A stretch of 64,000 bases of DNA from JBHIYN01 sp041984235 (GCA_041984235.1 JBHIYN010000022.1:1-64000), one strand, 5' to 3'. Positions 32,290 to 41,243 are shown, counted from the first letter of the stretch. Translations and numbers: made by a program. The notes: generated from the letters alone by a model not told the origin.

Positions 32290-34518
32290 TCAGGACGAGG
32301 CCTTGCGGCGGCGGTACTCGGCCGGCGACGGTGCCGCCTGGTAGCGTTCGTAGGCGGCCTTGCGATCGGGCGTGACCGGCTCGGCGGCCTGCGCCGGCGG
32401 CGCCAGGTCCGGCGGGTAACAGCCGAGCTTCTGCTCCTTCGCCGTCAGCGGCGGGCGAAACACCAGCTCGCGCGCGTTGGTCTTCCTCGCCGTCACCACC
32501 TTGCCGTGCTCGTCGGAATCCAGGTCCCACCACCATTTCTTGCGCGGGTTGATGCGGCCGTTGCCGACCTTGTCGTCGAGCTCGGCGATCCACCGGCGCG
32601 TGAACGGCAGGTTCATCGCCGCCCACAGGAACGGACGCTCGGCGAGCACGCCCTCGACGTTCCACGGACAGGTCTTCATGCAACGCCCGCACATCGACCC
32701 GGCAGCGTTGGTGATGCGATAGCGCGCGCACTTCTCGACGTCCGGCTTCCACATCTCGTAGCCGTTGAACATGATCTTGTCGCCGAAGGGGATCGCGGCG
32801 CACGGGCATTCACGCGCGCACTTGGTGCATTTCTCACAGAAATCCTGCAGGCCGAAATCGATCGGCTGATCCACCGCCAGCGGCATGTCGGTGGTGATGA
32901 TGCCGGACTTGAAGCGTGGCCCGACGAACGGATTGAGCACCAGCTCGCCGATCCGCGACAGCTCGCCCAGGCCGGAATTGAGGATCAGCGGGATGTGCAG
33001 CACGTCCTGGTCCATTACGCTGTGTCCGCGCGCCGGGAATCCCTGGCGGCGGATGTGGGCGCCGACGGCACCGCCGATGAGCTGGGCGCGCATGTAGGCG
33101 CGCATGCTCTGCGCGCCGGAGATCCAGTCGTCACCGCTGGCGCCTTCCATGGTTTCGTAGCCCTGGTCGATGAGAATGACGATGGCGTACTTGTGGTACG
33201 GCTCGATCGGCGAGCCGTCCGTGTCGTGTGAATACCAGGCGTATTCCGGGATCTCGCAGATCCCGACCATGTCGGCACCGAGATAGTAGAGCGCCGCCTT
33301 GACCCGCGCCGCGTTCCGCACCGGGTCGTCGTAGCCCGGCGCCACCGCGGACGCGGTCTCGCCGTACTGCAGCGGCACCATGCCGCCCAGTACCGGGACC
33401 ATGGCGTGACCGAACGGCGACTTGGTGATCATGCGGAAGCCGTCCAGCTCTTTCTGCGCCTTGGCACCGAGATCGCCCATCGCGGCGCGGATGAACATGT
33501 CGTGGCGCTTGGGCACGCGCGGCACCGCCGGCGCGTCGACCAGGGTGGTCGGGTGCGGCACGCGATCCACCGTTTCCATCGGGTAGAGCCCGAGGTGATA
33601 GGGACGCCCGCGGTAGGGCTCGCCGGCGAATCCCGGGCGCACCCCGCCGGCGCCCAGCCACCACTTGAAGTCGCGCCCCCTGCGCGCCGCGCCCGGCGCC
33701 AGGGTGCCGGCGTCGGCCAGTTCCATAGCGGTACTGACCACGGTGATACCGTAGCGATACCCGACGAAGGGGTTGCGCCGGCGCGTGCCGGCGGCGCCGG
33801 TGTCTCGCTCGGCGAGGCCGGCGGCAACGGCCATCAGGTCGAGGTCGAGATCGCTGGCGGTCGCGGTGTGCAGGCGCGCATCGAAGCCGAGAAAACGCAG
33901 GTAGTTGACCATCACCGCACCGACCTCGGCGCCACGCAGCGCGGCCCGCTGGGCCTGCATGTCCATGATCCAGTCGGCGCCCGGCTCGTCGGCCTGCGGA
34001 TCGCGCGGGAACTCGGTCAGGATGACCAGCGCGAACGCGTGATCGAAGGTATCGGCTCCGCTGCCGGCTCGCGCCCATGCCGCGCGCCCCTCGCGTACGG
34101 CGGTGTCGGCCATGACGTTGTCGGCCGAGCCGGCCGCGTACTCGCGCTCGGCGGCATCGGCCAGCGCGCGGTTGACGATCGGCGTCGCCAGCCGCGCGCC
34201 GGCCGGGATGCGACAGGTCGCGGCCATGGTGGCATCGAGGTAGTAGCACGCACCCTGCAGGTGCGCCGAGCGCTCGCCGGGGGCGGCCGGAATCGGCGCC
34301 ATGTCGGACGCGCACGGTCCGATGCGCATGCGGTCCATGAGATCGATGTAATCGCGCAGGGCGTTGCGCAACGACTGCGGTTGCCCGGCACACTCGATGT
34401 CGAGGGCGGACGGACTGCCGGCCTGCAGGGCATCGGCCGCGGCGTCGCGCGGCAGGCGCTCGAGCGGGAACGATCCGAGAGCGGCGTCACGCTGCCGGTG
34501 CGAAAACAATCTGAGCAT
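32290..34518 (-). CDS. Soluble catabolic reductive dehalogenase (cobalamin/Fe-S, NpRdhA/BhbA type)
   Basis: 742 residues, without twin-arginine signal or membrane anchor, so cytoplasmic like the catabolic aerobic RdhA enzymes rather than the respiratory ones. Two iron-sulfur motifs are complete: C561-x2-C564-x2-C567-x3-C571 and C597-x12-C610-x2-C613-x3-C617. The cobalamin-binding region precedes them (about 405-555, including 'GICEIPEYAWYSHDTDG' with tyrosines near 426-429). Residues about 88-270 repeat the pattern of 407-553 in degenerate form, indicating internal duplication. The reductase domain fused to BhbA is absent, so electrons must come from a separate partner, for instance the ferredoxin at 40902. 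A GGGAGGGGAGA ribosome-binding stretch precedes the ATG. Expected reaction: reductive removal of ortho-halogen from a halophenol or hydroxybenzoate; the substrate is inferred. Confidence 0.88.
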   Translation of the reverse strand: MLRLFSHRQRDAALGSFPLERLPRDAAADALQAGSPSALDIECAGQPQSLRNALRDYIDLMDRMRIGPCASDMAPIPAAPGERSAHLQGACYYLDATMAATCRIPAGARLATPIVNRALADAAEREYAAGSADNVMADTAVREGRAAWARAGSGADTFDHAFALVILTEFPRDPQADEPGADWIMDMQAQRAALRGAEVGAVMVNYLRFLGFDARLHTATASDLDLDLMAVAAGLAERDTGAAGTRRRNPFVGYRYGITVVSTAMELADAGTLAPGAARRGRDFKWWLGAGGVRPGFAGEPYRGRPYHLGLYPMETVDRVPHPTTLVDAPAVPRVPKRHDMFIRAAMGDLGAKAQKELDGFRMITKSPFGHAMVPVLGGMVPLQYGETASAVAPGYDDPVRNAARVKAALYYLGADMVGICEIPEYAWYSHDTDGSPIEPYHKYAIVILIDQGYETMEGASGDDWISGAQSMRAYMRAQLIGGAVGAHIRRQGFPARGHSVMDQDVLHIPLILNSGLGELSRIGELVLNPFVGPRFKSGIITTDMPLAVDQPIDFGLQDFCEKCTKCARECPCAAIPFGDKIMFNGYEMWKPDVEKCARYRITNAAGSMCGRCMKTCPWNVEGVLAERPFLWAAMNLPFTRRWIAELDDKVGNGRINPRKKWWWDLDSDEHGKVVTARKTNARELVFRPPLTAKEQKLGCYPPDLAPPAQAAEPVTPDRKAAYERYQAAPSPAEYRRRKASS

Positions 34519-34549
34519 GGTTCTCCCCTCCCGCCTTGAGCAGCGGCGA

Positions 34550-36166
34550 TCAGTATCCCTCGATTTGCAGATCGATCAATGCCGCGCGGCCGGCGGCGAA
34601 GGCGGCGTCGAGAACCTCGTCGAGGTCCTCGTTGCGCGCCACGCGCTCGCCGAACAGGCCAAAGGCACGCGCGTAGGCGGCGAAATCCGGGTTGACCAGT
34701 GCGGTGCCGAGCGCCCGCCCGGGGTACAGGCGCTGCTGGTGCATCTCGATGGTGCCGTAGGAGGCGTTGTTGAACACCAGGATCAGCGGCCGCGCGTCAT
34801 GCGCCACGGCGGTGGCGAGCTCGCTGCCGGTCATGAGCATGCCGCCGTCACCGACACACCCGACCACGCGGGACGCGGGGCGGCTGAGCGCCGCCGCGAC
34901 CGCGGCAGGCACGCCGAAGCCCATGGCGCCGTTGACCGGCGCCAGCAGGCGACCGGGCCGGCGATAACGGCGATAGCGCTGCGGCCAGCGCGAGAAGTTG
35001 CCGGCGTCGACGGTGACGACGGCATCGTCGCCGAGGCGCGCGTTGAGCGCGGCCATGACGGCGCCGGGATCCAGCGCGGCGCTGCACGCCGGCGGCGCGG
35101 CGGCGGCTTCGAAGGCCGCCCGCAGGCGCGCCCGCCACGCCGCACAGTCGGCCTCGACCACGCGCGCGCCTGCGGCGAGGGTGGCGAGCGTGAGCGGGAC
35201 GTCGGCGACGATGCCGACGTCGACCGCGTAGTTCAGCCCGATCGCCGCGGCGTCCGGGTAGAGATGCGCGAGGCCGCGCGGGCGACCGTCACGGAACAGC
35301 GTGTAACCCTGCGTGGTCGGCTCGTCCAGGCGTGCGCCGATGACCAGCACGAAGTCCGCTTCGGCAGCGAGCTGCCACACCGCCTCGTGCGCGCCGAGTC
35401 CGAGGTAGCCGGCAAAACAGGGGTGCTGGTTGTCGATCAGGTCATGGCGGCGGAATGCGGTCAGCACCGGGATGTCGTTGCCCGCGGCGAAGCGCTCCAG
35501 GTCGGCGCCGGCCGCGTCCGGCCAGTCGCTGCCACCGGCGATGATGAGTGGCCGCTGCGCCGCGCGCAGCAGTGCGAGCACGCGCTCCAGCGCCGCGGGG
35601 TCCGGTGCCGGACACGCGATCGTCAGCGGCGGCAGCGACGGCCAGGCGCCGCGCTCGGCGAGCACGTCCTCGGGCAAGGCCAGCACCACCGGCCCGGGCC
35701 GGCCGGCCTGTGCGCACTCGAAAGCGCGCGTGAACGCGTCCGGCAGCGCCGCCGCCGAGCCGACCTGCTCGACGTGCTTCGCCAGCGGTGCGAAACAGGC
35801 CTCGTAGTCGAGCTCCTGGAACGCCTCGCGGCCGAGCTTGTCGCGCGCGACCTGGCCGACGCCGAGCACCAGCGGTATCGACCCCTGACGCGCAACGTGC
35901 AGCGCGATGGCGGCGTTGCTCGCACCCGGTCCGCGGGTGACGAAACACACACCGGGGCGGCCACTCAGCCGCGCTTCGGCCGCGGCCATGAACGCCGCGC
36001 CGGCCTCGTGCCGGCAGACCACCAGGCGGATGGCGTCGCGCGCGTCGTAGAGTGCGTCGACGACCGCGAGGTAGCTCTCGCCCGGCACGCAGTAGACGCG
36101 CTCGACCGCGTGCGCGCGCAGCGCCGCCGCCACCGCCTCGCCACCGCTCGACGCTGAAGCGTTCAT
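34550..36166 (-). CDS. Thiamine-diphosphate-dependent enzyme, acetolactate synthase-like
   Basis: A 538-residue ThDP enzyme with the three standard domains. Catalytic Glu54 lies in 'VVCRHEAGAAFMAAAEARLSG', and the cofactor motif GDG...NN is visible as 'CVGDGGMLMTGSEL' to 'LVFNNASYGTIEMHQ'. The closest families are acetolactate synthase-like and other 2-oxoacid decarboxylase or carboligase proteins. No regulatory small subunit is nearby, so biosynthetic acetolactate synthase is unlikely. It ends 31 bases upstream of the reductive dehalogenase and is probably co-transcribed with it. Start MNASASSGGE at 36166 fits the family. Confidence 0.75.
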   Translation of the reverse strand: MNASASSGGEAVAAALRAHAVERVYCVPGESYLAVVDALYDARDAIRLVVCRHEAGAAFMAAAEARLSGRPGVCFVTRGPGASNAAIALHVARQGSIPLVLGVGQVARDKLGREAFQELDYEACFAPLAKHVEQVGSAAALPDAFTRAFECAQAGRPGPVVLALPEDVLAERGAWPSLPPLTIACPAPDPAALERVLALLRAAQRPLIIAGGSDWPDAAGADLERFAAGNDIPVLTAFRRHDLIDNQHPCFAGYLGLGAHEAVWQLAAEADFVLVIGARLDEPTTQGYTLFRDGRPRGLAHLYPDAAAIGLNYAVDVGIVADVPLTLATLAAGARVVEADCAAWRARLRAAFEAAAAPPACSAALDPGAVMAALNARLGDDAVVTVDAGNFSRWPQRYRRYRRPGRLLAPVNGAMGFGVPAAVAAALSRPASRVVGCVGDGGMLMTGSELATAVAHDARPLILVFNNASYGTIEMHQQRLYPGRALGTALVNPDFAAYARAFGLFGERVARNEDLDEVLDAAFAAGRAALIDLQIEGY

Positions 36167-36377
36167 CCGACTTCGCGGCAGTGCCCGTTCACGGCGCGCG
36201 GCAAGCCGGCCTGGCCGGGTTCTGCGCAACGACCGCTGGGCAGGAACCGTGGCCGGCGCTGCGGGTACGCCACGCTCGCACTGTCCACCGTGTTCCGTCC
36301 CTCCCTTCGCGAGCGGCCAGTATAGCGGTGCGGATCTGGATTAGAATTGCTCCCCCGCGAGGTCACGGAGCGCACCG

Positions 36378-36965
36378 ATGAGTGGTACTGCCGTCAAGGT
36401 CTTCTTCAACTTCCGCAGTCCCTACTGTTACCTGGTGTCGCATTCCCTGTTCGAACGCCTGGCACGCTTCGACATCGATCTCCAGTGGCGCTCACTGGGC
36501 GGCTGGGACGGCCGCTCCGCGCCGGAGCGCGCCAAGGTCAAGGTGCCCCTGACGCGGCAGGACGTGGCGCGCTGGTGCCGCCGCCTGGAGGTGCCGTTCA
36601 ACCCGCCGCCGATCACCACCGACCCGACCCCGGCCGCGCTGCTCGCCTGCGCTGCCGAGAGCCAGGGCGTGCTGGCGGATTACGTCAAGGCGGTGATGTG
36701 GGCGGAGTGGGCGCAAGGTCGCGACATCGGCCAGCACGAGGTGCTGCTGGAGATTGCCGCGCCGCTGGGCATCGATGCGGACAGCGCCCGTGCCGCGCTC
36801 GACTCCGGCGACAACCGGCGCCGCCTGCAGGACAACTGGGCGGAGGCGATGGAGCTCGGTGTGATCGGCGTGCCCAGCTTCGTCGTCGGCGAGCAGATTT
36901 TCTGGGGCAACGATCGCGTCGACTTTCTGGAGGAACACCTGCGCGAGCTCGGCCTGGAGAAATAG
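36378..36965 (+). CDS. DsbA-fold 2-hydroxychromene-2-carboxylate isomerase-like protein
   Basis: A 195-residue kappa-class GST/DsbA-fold protein. The active-site segment 'FFNFRSPYCYLVSHSL' has the serine used by HCCA isomerases, and the C-terminal 'IGVPSFVVGEQIFWGNDRVDFLEEHL' is the family signature. These enzymes isomerise hydroxychromene carboxylate in naphthalene breakdown or serve as glutathione transferases. It is divergent from the ThDP enzyme; the 211 bp between them holds no other gene. The aromatic substrate is not known. Confidence 0.78.
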   Translation: MSGTAVKVFFNFRSPYCYLVSHSLFERLARFDIDLQWRSLGGWDGRSAPERAKVKVPLTRQDVARWCRRLEVPFNPPPITTDPTPAALLACAAESQGVLADYVKAVMWAEWAQGRDIGQHEVLLEIAAPLGIDADSARAALDSGDNRRRLQDNWAEAMELGVIGVPSFVVGEQIFWGNDRVDFLEEHLRELGLEK

Positions 36966-36987
36966 GCCGGTCGCGCTGGATGCGGAT

Positions 36988-37015
36988 GGCCGCGGCGGCA
37001 GGTGCCGCCGCGGCC
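36988..37015. terminator. Strong hairpin between convergent genes
   Basis: A perfect 13 bp inverted repeat (left arm 36988-37000, right arm 37003-37015, GC-rich) lies 23 bases after the HCCA-isomerase-like stop and 41 bases before the end of the convergent PEP-CTERM gene. No T-run follows, so it is a candidate structural or factor-assisted bidirectional terminator rather than a classic intrinsic one. Confidence 0.45.
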
Positions 37016-37055
37016 GTGCGGGGGAAGACGCGCCGCAGGCGCGCAGGTCATCGGA

Positions 37056-37871
37056 TCAGCTGGTGCGGCGGCGGCGCAGGCGCCCGCCCATGCCGGCGAG
37101 ACCGAGCATGGCGAGACCCAGTGCGGCCGGCTCGGGTACCGTGTTCGGCGGCGGCTGCGGGGCAAAGCTGGTCTCGCCCTCGATGGTGTCATTGCCGCAG
37201 GTCATTGCCCAGTGCACGGCGAGCGAGGTCAACCCGGTCGGGTTCCACAGCGCGGTGCCGGCGATATCGAAGGTGTAGCTGACCTTGCTGCCCGCGGTGA
37301 CCGACCAGGTGCCGCTGGACAGCGCAGTGACGTCGGCGTTGCGATCGACCGCGACCTCCTGTCCGTTGCGGAAGATCGCACCGCTCATGAAGTCGTCGGT
37401 GAGCAGCGCGTTGGCATCGTTGGTCGCGCCGTTGAGGGCGTACAACGTGCCAGTGCCGCCGGCGTCGGTCCAGCGGTCGCCATCGATCGAGAAGCCGTAG
37501 AACCAGCGCGTGCCGTTGGCGTGGTTGTCGCCGGCATACGGAGCCGGGCCGGCCGGTGTCCACAGGTTGGACAGGAAGACGTCGCCATAGCCGATACCAC
37601 GGCTCTGCCCGGGAACGGTGTTGGTGTAGCTCGCGAACAGGCTCTCGTCGGCGCGCCCGGCCAGGTTGGTGTAGATGTCGACGGTGACGATGCTGCCGGC
37701 CAGCGAGACGTCGGCATGGGTGATCTGGAACAGGCTGTCACTGCCGATGACGTCACCATGTCCGTGCGCATCGCTGCCGCGGTAGTTGTCGTTGATCAGG
37801 TTGGCGGATGCACCGCCGGCACTGCACATCAGCAGGCCCGCGAGGACCAGGGACTTCTTCTTGTTCATCAC
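37056..37871 (-). CDS. PEP-CTERM sorting-domain protein
   Basis: A 271-residue secreted protein with an N-terminal signal ('KKSLVLAGLLMCSAGGASA') and a C-terminal sorting domain made of VPEPAALGL, a short hydrophobic helix and the basic tail GGRLRRRRTS. The middle is Gly/Asp/Asn/Thr-rich with few charged repeats, typical of the variable passenger. EpsH/XrtA exosortase, encoded elsewhere, would cleave and anchor it at the outer surface, usually with exopolysaccharide. Function of the passenger is unknown. The 218 bases upstream (37872-38089) are non-coding and may hold its promoter. Confidence 0.85.
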   Translation of the reverse strand: MMNKKKSLVLAGLLMCSAGGASANLINDNYRGSDAHGHGDVIGSDSLFQITHADVSLAGSIVTVDIYTNLAGRADESLFASYTNTVPGQSRGIGYGDVFLSNLWTPAGPAPYAGDNHANGTRWFYGFSIDGDRWTDAGGTGTLYALNGATNDANALLTDDFMSGAIFRNGQEVAVDRNADVTALSSGTWSVTAGSKVSYTFDIAGTALWNPTGLTSLAVHWAMTCGNDTIEGETSFAPQPPPNTVPEPAALGLAMLGLAGMGGRLRRRRTS

Positions 37872-38089
37872 GTGTGCTCCAAGGTGTTTCGCGACCGGAA
37901 CAATCCGGGCGTCGGAAAGATTTGGACGGAGCTTACGTGTGCGGCGGGCGCCGCGTCTGTGAAGAACTGTGTAGGGACGGGGTTTGTGAGGGTAAGCCTG
38001 TAAACGATTGTGGCGGCAGTGGAAAAGTTGTGACGGATTACCGCCGCGCAGGCGACGCCGGGCGTTCGCAGCCCGGCGTCGCCCCGCCT

Positions 38090-39055
38090 TCAGTCGCGCA
38101 GGTAACCGAGCTGCGAGAGCAGCTCTTCCTTGCTCATGTCGAGCTGCGGCGAAACCATGACTTCGAGGCCCAGGCGATCGCTGCTCTCGTCGCAGGTGAA
38201 GCCATCGTCGTGGGTCACGGTCGCCTCGAACATGGCGCCCGACGGGGTGCGCACGTAGATGGAATCGAAGTAACCCCGATCCTTGACGTCCGAGACGTCG
38301 GTATAGCCCATGCCCTCGAGGTGGAACTTGAGCTGATCCTGCTGCTCGTGACTGCCGATCTGGAAGGCCATGTGGTGCACCGTGCCCTCGCCGACGATCC
38401 AGCTGCCTGGCTTGCGATCCGGCAGGACCTCGAAATCGATGTAGGTGCCGGTGCCGCCCTCGCCGAGCTGGTAGCGCACGTGGTTACCATCCTCGGCGAC
38501 CCGCGTACCGCCCCAGCCGAGTTGCAGGAACTCGTTCATCATCTCCATGTCACGCGTGGTCACGGAGATGGCATGCGTGCCGCGGATCATGAGCTCGGCG
38601 GGGACCGGCCCCCTGGTGTGCGGCGTGCGCGGGTCGTCGTCGATGCCGACCAGTGAGTAGTCCACGCCGCAGGGATGCTGGAAGTCGAGATAACGTTCGC
38701 CGAAACGCTCGTCCTCGGTGACCTCGAAACCGTGCTCGCGCAGGCGATCGTGCCAGAACGACAGCGCGGCGCTCGGCACCGAGAGACTCAGGTTGCCGAC
38801 CTGGCCGGATCCCTTGCGCCCCTTGATGCCGGTGTGCGCGACCGGAAAGGTCGTTACCAGGGAACTCTCGTCGCCGTTGTCATTGCCGTAGTAGAGGTGG
38901 TAAATCGGCACCTCGCCGTCGTAGAAGGCGGTCTTCTTGACGCTCTTCATACCCAGCACCTTGGTGTGGAAGTCGTAGCACTCCTGGGCGCCACCGGTGG
39001 CGATGGTGATGTGATGATGGCGGGTGATGAACTTTCCGGGATCGCTGGCGGCCAT
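38090..39055 (-). CDS. PcpA/LinE-like (halo)hydroquinone 1,2-dioxygenase (VOC type)
   Basis: A 321-residue vicinal-oxygen-chelate dioxygenase with two double-module halves. Candidate iron ligands are His15 in 'RHHHITIATG', His227/228 in 'EGTVHHMAFQI' and Glu277 in 'GAMFEATV', closely matching His11, His227 and Glu276 of PcpA. The opening 'YDFHTKVLGMKSVKKTAFYD' and 'YHLYYGND' are also PcpA-like. PcpA and LinE cleave (chloro)hydroquinones para-diols with Fe(II), forming (chloro)maleylacetate or the acyl chloride. It is divergent from a maleylacetate reductase, the enzyme that takes the product. MhqO-type hydroquinone dioxygenases are close alternatives. Confidence 0.8.
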   Translation of the reverse strand: MAASDPGKFITRHHHITIATGGAQECYDFHTKVLGMKSVKKTAFYDGEVPIYHLYYGNDNGDESSLVTTFPVAHTGIKGRKGSGQVGNLSLSVPSAALSFWHDRLREHGFEVTEDERFGERYLDFQHPCGVDYSLVGIDDDPRTPHTRGPVPAELMIRGTHAISVTTRDMEMMNEFLQLGWGGTRVAEDGNHVRYQLGEGGTGTYIDFEVLPDRKPGSWIVGEGTVHHMAFQIGSHEQQDQLKFHLEGMGYTDVSDVKDRGYFDSIYVRTPSGAMFEATVTHDDGFTCDESSDRLGLEVMVSPQLDMSKEELLSQLGYLRD

Positions 39056-39187
39056 GGGCGGCTCCTCGCACGGATGGAATCGCGCCACGCTATCACGGTG
39101 CGCGGACGCCAGCCAATCGGCGCGCTTGGGCGAGCCGCGCGCGGCGGCATATCATGCTCCTCCCGCGCGCGACCACGGTACCCCCGC

Positions 39188-40264
39188 ATGTCCCCGTTCG
39201 AACTCCGCATGCTGCCCTGGAACGTCGCCTTCGGCGCCGGCAGCCTTGCCTCCCTACCCGGGCGTATGGACGAGCTCGCCCTGTCGCGTGCGCTGGTGCT
39301 GTCGACGCCGGAGCAACGCGGCGATGCCGAACGCCTCGCCGCGCTGCTCGGTACACGCGCCGCCGGCATCTTCGACCAGGCGCGCATGCACGTGCCGCTC
39401 GCGACGGCCGACGCCGCGGCCGGCGCCGCGCAGGGACTCGGCTGCGACTGCAGCGTGAGCATCGGCGGCGGCTCGACCACCGGTCTCGGCAAGGCCCTGG
39501 CGCTGCGCGCGGGATTGCCGCTGATCGCGGTGCCGACGACCTACGCCGGCTCCGAGATGACCAATATATGGGGACTGACCGAGGACGGTCGCAAGCGCAC
39601 CGGCCGCGATGCCGCCGTGCTGCCGCGGCTGACCATCTACGACGCCGAGCTCACGCTCGGTCTGCCACCCGCGGTCGCCGGCCCCAGTGGCATGAACGCG
39701 CTGGCCCAGGCGGTAATCAATGCCAAGGACCCGCGCACCAATCCGATCATCACGCTGATGGCGCTGGAAGCGATCCGCGCCATCGCGGACAGCCTGCCGC
39801 AGGTGATGGCAGAACCCGGCGCGCTGCCCGCGCGCGAGCAGCTGCTCTACGGCGCGGCGCTGGCCGGCGCGGCGCTCGGCGCCGGCGTCACCAGCCTGCA
39901 CCACCGCCTGTGCCACACGCTCGGCGGCAGCTACGACACACCGCACGCCGAGACCCACACCGTGCTGCTGCCCTACTCGGTCGCCTACGCCGCGCCGGCG
40001 GTCCCCGAGCGCATGGCGCGCATCGCCGCGGCGCTGGGCGCCGATGACGCGGCCGGCGCGATCCACGATCTCGCCAGCCGCCTCGGGCTGCCGACCTCGC
40101 TCGCCGCGCTCGGCATCGGCGCCGCCGATCTCGAACGCATCGCCGACATCGCCACCGAGAGCGACATCGTCAATCCGCGCCCGGTCACCAGGGACGGCGT
40201 GCTGCACCTGCTGCAGCAGGCGCTGGCCGGCGCCCGCCCCGTGAAGGAGGATGCCACGCCGTGA
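39188..40264 (+). CDS. Maleylacetate reductase
   Basis: A 358-residue iron-containing-alcohol-dehydrogenase-family enzyme with the maleylacetate reductase pattern: 'VSIGGGSTTGLGKALALRAG', 'AVPTTYAGSEMTNIWGLT', 'KRTGRDAAVLPRLTIYD' and the metal-site histidines in 'SLHHRLCHTLGG' and 'TPHAETHTVLLPY'. It reduces maleylacetate to 3-oxoadipate with NAD(P)H and, in PcpE/TftE/LinF, also removes halogen from 2-halomaleylacetate. It is divergent from the PcpA-like dioxygenase and overlaps the following GST by four bases (GTGA). It also serves the HapCD route logically. Confidence 0.9.
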   Translation: MSPFELRMLPWNVAFGAGSLASLPGRMDELALSRALVLSTPEQRGDAERLAALLGTRAAGIFDQARMHVPLATADAAAGAAQGLGCDCSVSIGGGSTTGLGKALALRAGLPLIAVPTTYAGSEMTNIWGLTEDGRKRTGRDAAVLPRLTIYDAELTLGLPPAVAGPSGMNALAQAVINAKDPRTNPIITLMALEAIRAIADSLPQVMAEPGALPAREQLLYGAALAGAALGAGVTSLHHRLCHTLGGSYDTPHAETHTVLLPYSVAYAAPAVPERMARIAAALGADDAAGAIHDLASRLGLPTSLAALGIGAADLERIADIATESDIVNPRPVTRDGVLHLLQQALAGARPVKEDATP

Positions 40265-40893
40265 TTGACCTCTACACCTGGTCCACGCCGAACGGCCGCA
40301 AGGTCTCGATCATGCTCGAAGAGCTCGGCCTGCCGTACACCGTGCACCCGATCGACATCACCAGTGACGCGCAGTTCGCGCCGGCGTTTCTCGCCATCAG
40401 CCCGAACAACAAGATCCCGGCCATCGTCGATCGCGACAGCGATCTGAGCCTGATGGAGTCGGGCGCGATTCTGATCTACCTCGCCAACAAGGCCGGCCGC
40501 CTGCTGCCCGCATCGGGCGACGCGCATTGGCGCGCGCTGGAATGGCTGATGTGGCAGATGGGTGGCGCCGGGCCCATGCTCGGCCAGGCGCATCACTTCG
40601 TGCACTTCAACCCGGACAAGTCGGAGTACGCCACGGCGCGCTACCGGAACGAGGCGGCGCGCCTGTACCGCGTGCTCGACCAGCGGCTCGCCGCGCACGC
40701 CTGGATCGCCGGCGACGAGTACACCATCGCCGACATCGCAACCTGGCCCTGGATCGCGCGCTACGAGTGGCAGGGAGTCGACTTCGCGCGCTACCCCAAC
40801 GTGCTGCGCTGGTACCGCGAGATAGCCGCGCGGCCGGCGGTGCAGCGCGGCTTCGTGGTGCCCAACCCGGCCGCGATCCCGGATCCCGGCTAG
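40261..40893 (+). CDS. Glutathione S-transferase (YfcG/YghU-like Nu class)
   Basis: A 210-residue GST starting at a GTG that overlaps the maleylacetate reductase stop. The N-terminal 'LYTWSTPNGRKVSIMLEELG' and 'SPNNKIPAIVDRDSD ... LMESGAILIYLANKAG' are signatures of the Nu-class disulfide-bond reductases YfcG/YghU. 'WLMWQMGGAGPMLGQAHHF' is the conserved helical-domain segment. Within a hydroquinone operon it may reduce glutathionyl adducts of quinones, in the way PcpF protects PcpC. That role is inferred from context. Confidence 0.82.
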   Translation: MIDLYTWSTPNGRKVSIMLEELGLPYTVHPIDITSDAQFAPAFLAISPNNKIPAIVDRDSDLSLMESGAILIYLANKAGRLLPASGDAHWRALEWLMWQMGGAGPMLGQAHHFVHFNPDKSEYATARYRNEAARLYRVLDQRLAAHAWIAGDEYTIADIATWPWIARYEWQGVDFARYPNVLRWYREIAARPAVQRGFVVPNPAAIPDPG

Positions 40894-40901
40894 CCGCGCC
40901 C

Positions 40902-41243
40902 GTGCCTGTCGCCCGCTACATGGTCACCCTGCGCCATGGCAATGACGCCCCGGTGCGTTTTGCGGCGACGGCCGGTCGCTCCGTGGTGCGTTCCGCCGCC
41001 GCCGCCGGCTACGCCCTGACCACCGGCTGCCTGCAGGGCCGCTGCGCGATCTGCCGCGCGCGGCTGCTGACCGGCGAGGTGGCAGCCCTGCGCCGCCGCT
41101 CCAAGCACGCGCTCGCCGATCCCGCCAGGCGCGCCGACGGCTGCGTACTGCTGTGCTCGGTCGAACCATGTTCCGACCTCGAGCTGGAAGCACTCAGTCC
41201 GTGGCGGCCGATGCGGTCCGCGCTGAGTTCGGGTCCGGCCTGA
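40902..41243 (+). CDS. Plant-type 2Fe-2S ferredoxin
   Basis: About 113 residues from the GTG at 40902 (an in-frame ATG at 40920 is an alternative). The cluster motif is C-x4-C-x2-C ('TTGCLQGRCAICRARLL') plus a distal cysteine in 'DGCVLLCSVEPCSDLELE'. It follows the GST by eight bases, so it is in the maleylacetate reductase operon. It could pass electrons to the reductive dehalogenase, the P450 or the Rieske oxygenase of this window, none of which has its own ferredoxin beside it. No ferredoxin reductase was found. Confidence 0.8.
   Translation: MPVARYMVTLRHGNDAPVRFAATAGRSVVRSAAAAGYALTTGCLQGRCAICRARLLTGEVAALRRRSKHALADPARRADGCVLLCSVEPCSDLELEALSPWRPMRSALSSGPA

Noticed and set aside
34550..36166. 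Biosynthetic acetolactate synthase IlvB paired with the IlvD-type gene
   Set aside because: No small regulatory subunit or ilvC nearby, opposite strand and about 6 kb apart; the gene instead sits in the dehalogenase array.
38675..39187. N-terminal extension of the maleylacetate reductase frame
   Set aside because: The extension is antisense to the PcpA-like dioxygenase; the family N-terminus begins at the ATG at 39188.
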